The translations under genes were made by a program, and so were the position numbers. The notes beneath the pieces are model-generated. The model was not told where the DNA came from and ran no database searches. It saw only the letters and a list, made by a program, of their open reading frames with translations. Below, one piece after another: positions 4,462-5,779 of a stretch of 5,779 nucleotides of DNA. This DNA comes from Candidatus Brevefilum sp. (lineage in GTDB: Bacteria; Chloroflexota; Anaerolineae; Anaerolineales; Anaerolineaceae): positions 1 to 5,779 of the forward strand of contig SKPR01000006.1 in the NCBI GenBank assembly GCA_007119455.1, given 5' to 3'. Each line of letters opens with the position of its first letter. The first letter of the stretch is position 1.

Positions 4462-5779
4462 ATGAAAAGTGAATTTACGCTGGCATTTAATGAAGTCGTC
4501 GAGGATCGACAGCTTTCCAAGGATGTGATTATGGAGGCGTTGGAATCTGCGATGGTGTCAGCCTATCGTAGAGCTGTGAACGCGTCAAATGCCCAACTTG
4601 TGGAAGCGAATGTGAATATGGACACGGGTGAAGTGGCTATCTTCGCTGAAAAAGAAGTTGTGGAGGACGTTCAAGACGAACGGACTGAAGTTCTTCTGGC
4701 TGAAGCTCAGGAAGTTAATCCAGAGGCTGAACTGGGTGAAATGGTGGTCGTTGAAACAACCCCAGAAGATTTTGGCCGGGTTGCTGCCCAAACAGCGCGC
4801 CAGGTAATTCAGCAACGTATCCGCGAAGCAGAACGTGAAATTCAATACGATTACTTTGAAAAGCAGGTTGGTGAGATCGTCAGTGGAATCGTCCAGGCGA
4901 TCAGCGGTCGTGGTGCCACAATTGGACTGGATAAAAAAGCCGAAGGGCTGATGTTACGCAAGGATATGATCCCAAGAGAACGGCTGCGTGTTCATGACCG
5001 GATCCGTTGCTTGATCTATGAGGTCAAAGAAAGCAGCCGGGGTCCCCAAATTTATCTTTCCAGAGCACATCGGAAATTCTTGCGTCGCCTGCTTGAGAAT
5101 GAGGTGCCTGAAATCTACCACGGTGTGGTTGAAATACGCTCAATCGCAAGAGAACCCGGACAGCGCGCGAAAGTGGCTGTATCAGCCACCCAGCAGGGTA
5201 TTGACCCGGTTGGCGCTTGTGTGGGTGTGCGTGGTGTTCGTATCCAGGCAATTGTCCGCGAGCTCAGCGATGAAAAAATCGATGTGATTGAATGGAGCAA
5301 CGATGCTTCAGCTTTTATAGCCAAGGCCATCAGCCCGGCTCGTGTTGTGGGTGTTTACCTCTCGGAATCGGAAGAAACGGGTAATACTGCAACGGTTGTC
5401 GTTCCGGAAGACCAGCTTTCTCTGGCAATTGGCAGGGATGGTCAAAACGCCCGCCTGGCAGCTAAACTGACCGGGTGGCGAATTGACATTAAGAGCCAGG
5501 TAGAAGCCGCCGGAGAGGCGCTGCTAAAACTTCAAGAGGATCCGAAATACGTCGAAATGGCTGAGCGAGAGGCAGAGGCCATGCAAAAAGTTGCCATCAT
5601 GCTTGAGAAGAAAGCAGAAGGTCGCCCACTACCACCTGAGGATTATGACTTCATGGCCAGGTTCATCGATCGCGTTGAAAAACGTGTGGAAAAGAAACGC
5701 CGTGCAGAGGACCTCGAAGAAAAACGTCGCTATGAAGAAGCCTTGGCCACTGTTCCGGAATTAACCTTTGAAATTGACA
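4462..5779 (+). CDS. nusA: Transcription termination/antitermination factor NusA, C-terminus cut by window edge
   Basis: NusA binds RNA polymerase and nascent RNA in the cytoplasm, promotes pausing and hairpin-dependent termination, and takes part in rRNA antitermination. The frame is open for 439 codons to the window end. Domains: polymerase-binding N-terminal domain (1 to about 130), S1 domain (about 134-200, starting VGEIVSGIV), KH1 (about 205-290, with REPGQRAKVAV at 230-240 and the GVRG loop at 255-258), and KH2 (about 290-350, with AIGRDGQNARLAAKLTGW and the GRDG loop at 324-327). The order and motifs are diagnostic. After KH2 comes a charged tail of at least 90 residues, rich in K, R and E (notably 404-426), ending in a more acidic stretch at the edge. 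Bacillus-type NusA stops soon after KH2, while E. coli has two acidic repeats there; this tail resembles neither clearly. rimP, the usual upstream neighbour, is absent. The gene has its own promoter region with leader hairpins. Confidence 0.97.
   Translation, partial: MKSEFTLAFNEVVEDRQLSKDVIMEALESAMVSAYRRAVNASNAQLVEANVNMDTGEVAIFAEKEVVEDVQDERTEVLLAEAQEVNPEAELGEMVVVETTPEDFGRVAAQTARQVIQQRIREAEREIQYDYFEKQVGEIVSGIVQAISGRGATIGLDKKAEGLMLRKDMIPRERLRVHDRIRCLIYEVKESSRGPQIYLSRAHRKFLRRLLENEVPEIYHGVVEIRSIAREPGQRAKVAVSATQQGIDPVGACVGVRGVRIQAIVRELSDEKIDVIEWSNDASAFIAKAISPARVVGVYLSESEETGNTATVVVPEDQLSLAIGRDGQNARLAAKLTGWRIDIKSQVEAAGEALLKLQEDPKYVEMAEREAEAMQKVAIMLEKKAEGRPLPPEDYDFMARFIDRVEKRVEKKRRAEDLEEKRRYEEALATVPELTFEID

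Overview
The window (about 5.8 kb) carries four protein genes. Two run off the window edges: a GH13 alpha-glucosidase (minus strand, C-terminus missing) and nusA (plus strand, C-terminus missing). Between them, on the minus strand, lies a complete two-gene unit: a small DUF485 membrane protein followed by a 701-residue ActP-type sodium:solute symporter. All four reading frames were followed codon by codon or read as continuous ORFs, and none shows a frameshift. Coding DNA is near 50% GC. The divergent intergenic region is very AT-rich (about 29% G+C over 4021-4320, hand count).

The source looks like a bacterium of the Chloroflexota, probably Anaerolineae. This is inferred from the style of the GH13 sequence (an FRLDVFNAYFKD-type catalytic segment) and of the NusA tail, both recalled rather than searched, so the assignment is moderate at best.

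Region by region. (1) 1-1334, minus: exo-acting GH13 alpha-glucosidase with all three catalytic residues present. (2) 1335-1587: a leader region with a perfect TATAAT -10 element, a LacI-like operator candidate next to it, and an 11-pair closing stem that could fold in the glucosidase mRNA. (3) 1588-3996, minus: DUF485 gene and symporter gene, 36 bases apart, each with a strong Shine-Dalgarno sequence, the same order as yjcH-actP. The symporter has an extra, mostly polar segment of about 230 residues that topology places outside the membrane. (4) 3997-4461: AT-rich divergent control region. It has a perfect 14-bp palindrome over the likely start of the symporter transcript and, on the nusA side, a promoter followed by two tandem hairpins. 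(5) 4462-5779, plus: nusA, with S1, KH1 and KH2 domains and a charged C-terminal extension.

Together the minus-strand genes suggest uptake of a small carboxylate (acetate, pyruvate or similar) driven by Na+, and cleavage of oligosaccharides in the cytoplasm. nusA is a housekeeping gene that happens to be the divergent neighbour. It is not preceded by rimP, its usual partner. I see no CRISPR array, RNA gene, mobile element or defence system. The most interesting points are the symporter's extra outside domain, the tandem hairpins in the nusA leader (a possible autoregulatory attenuator), and the structured leader of the glucosidase.
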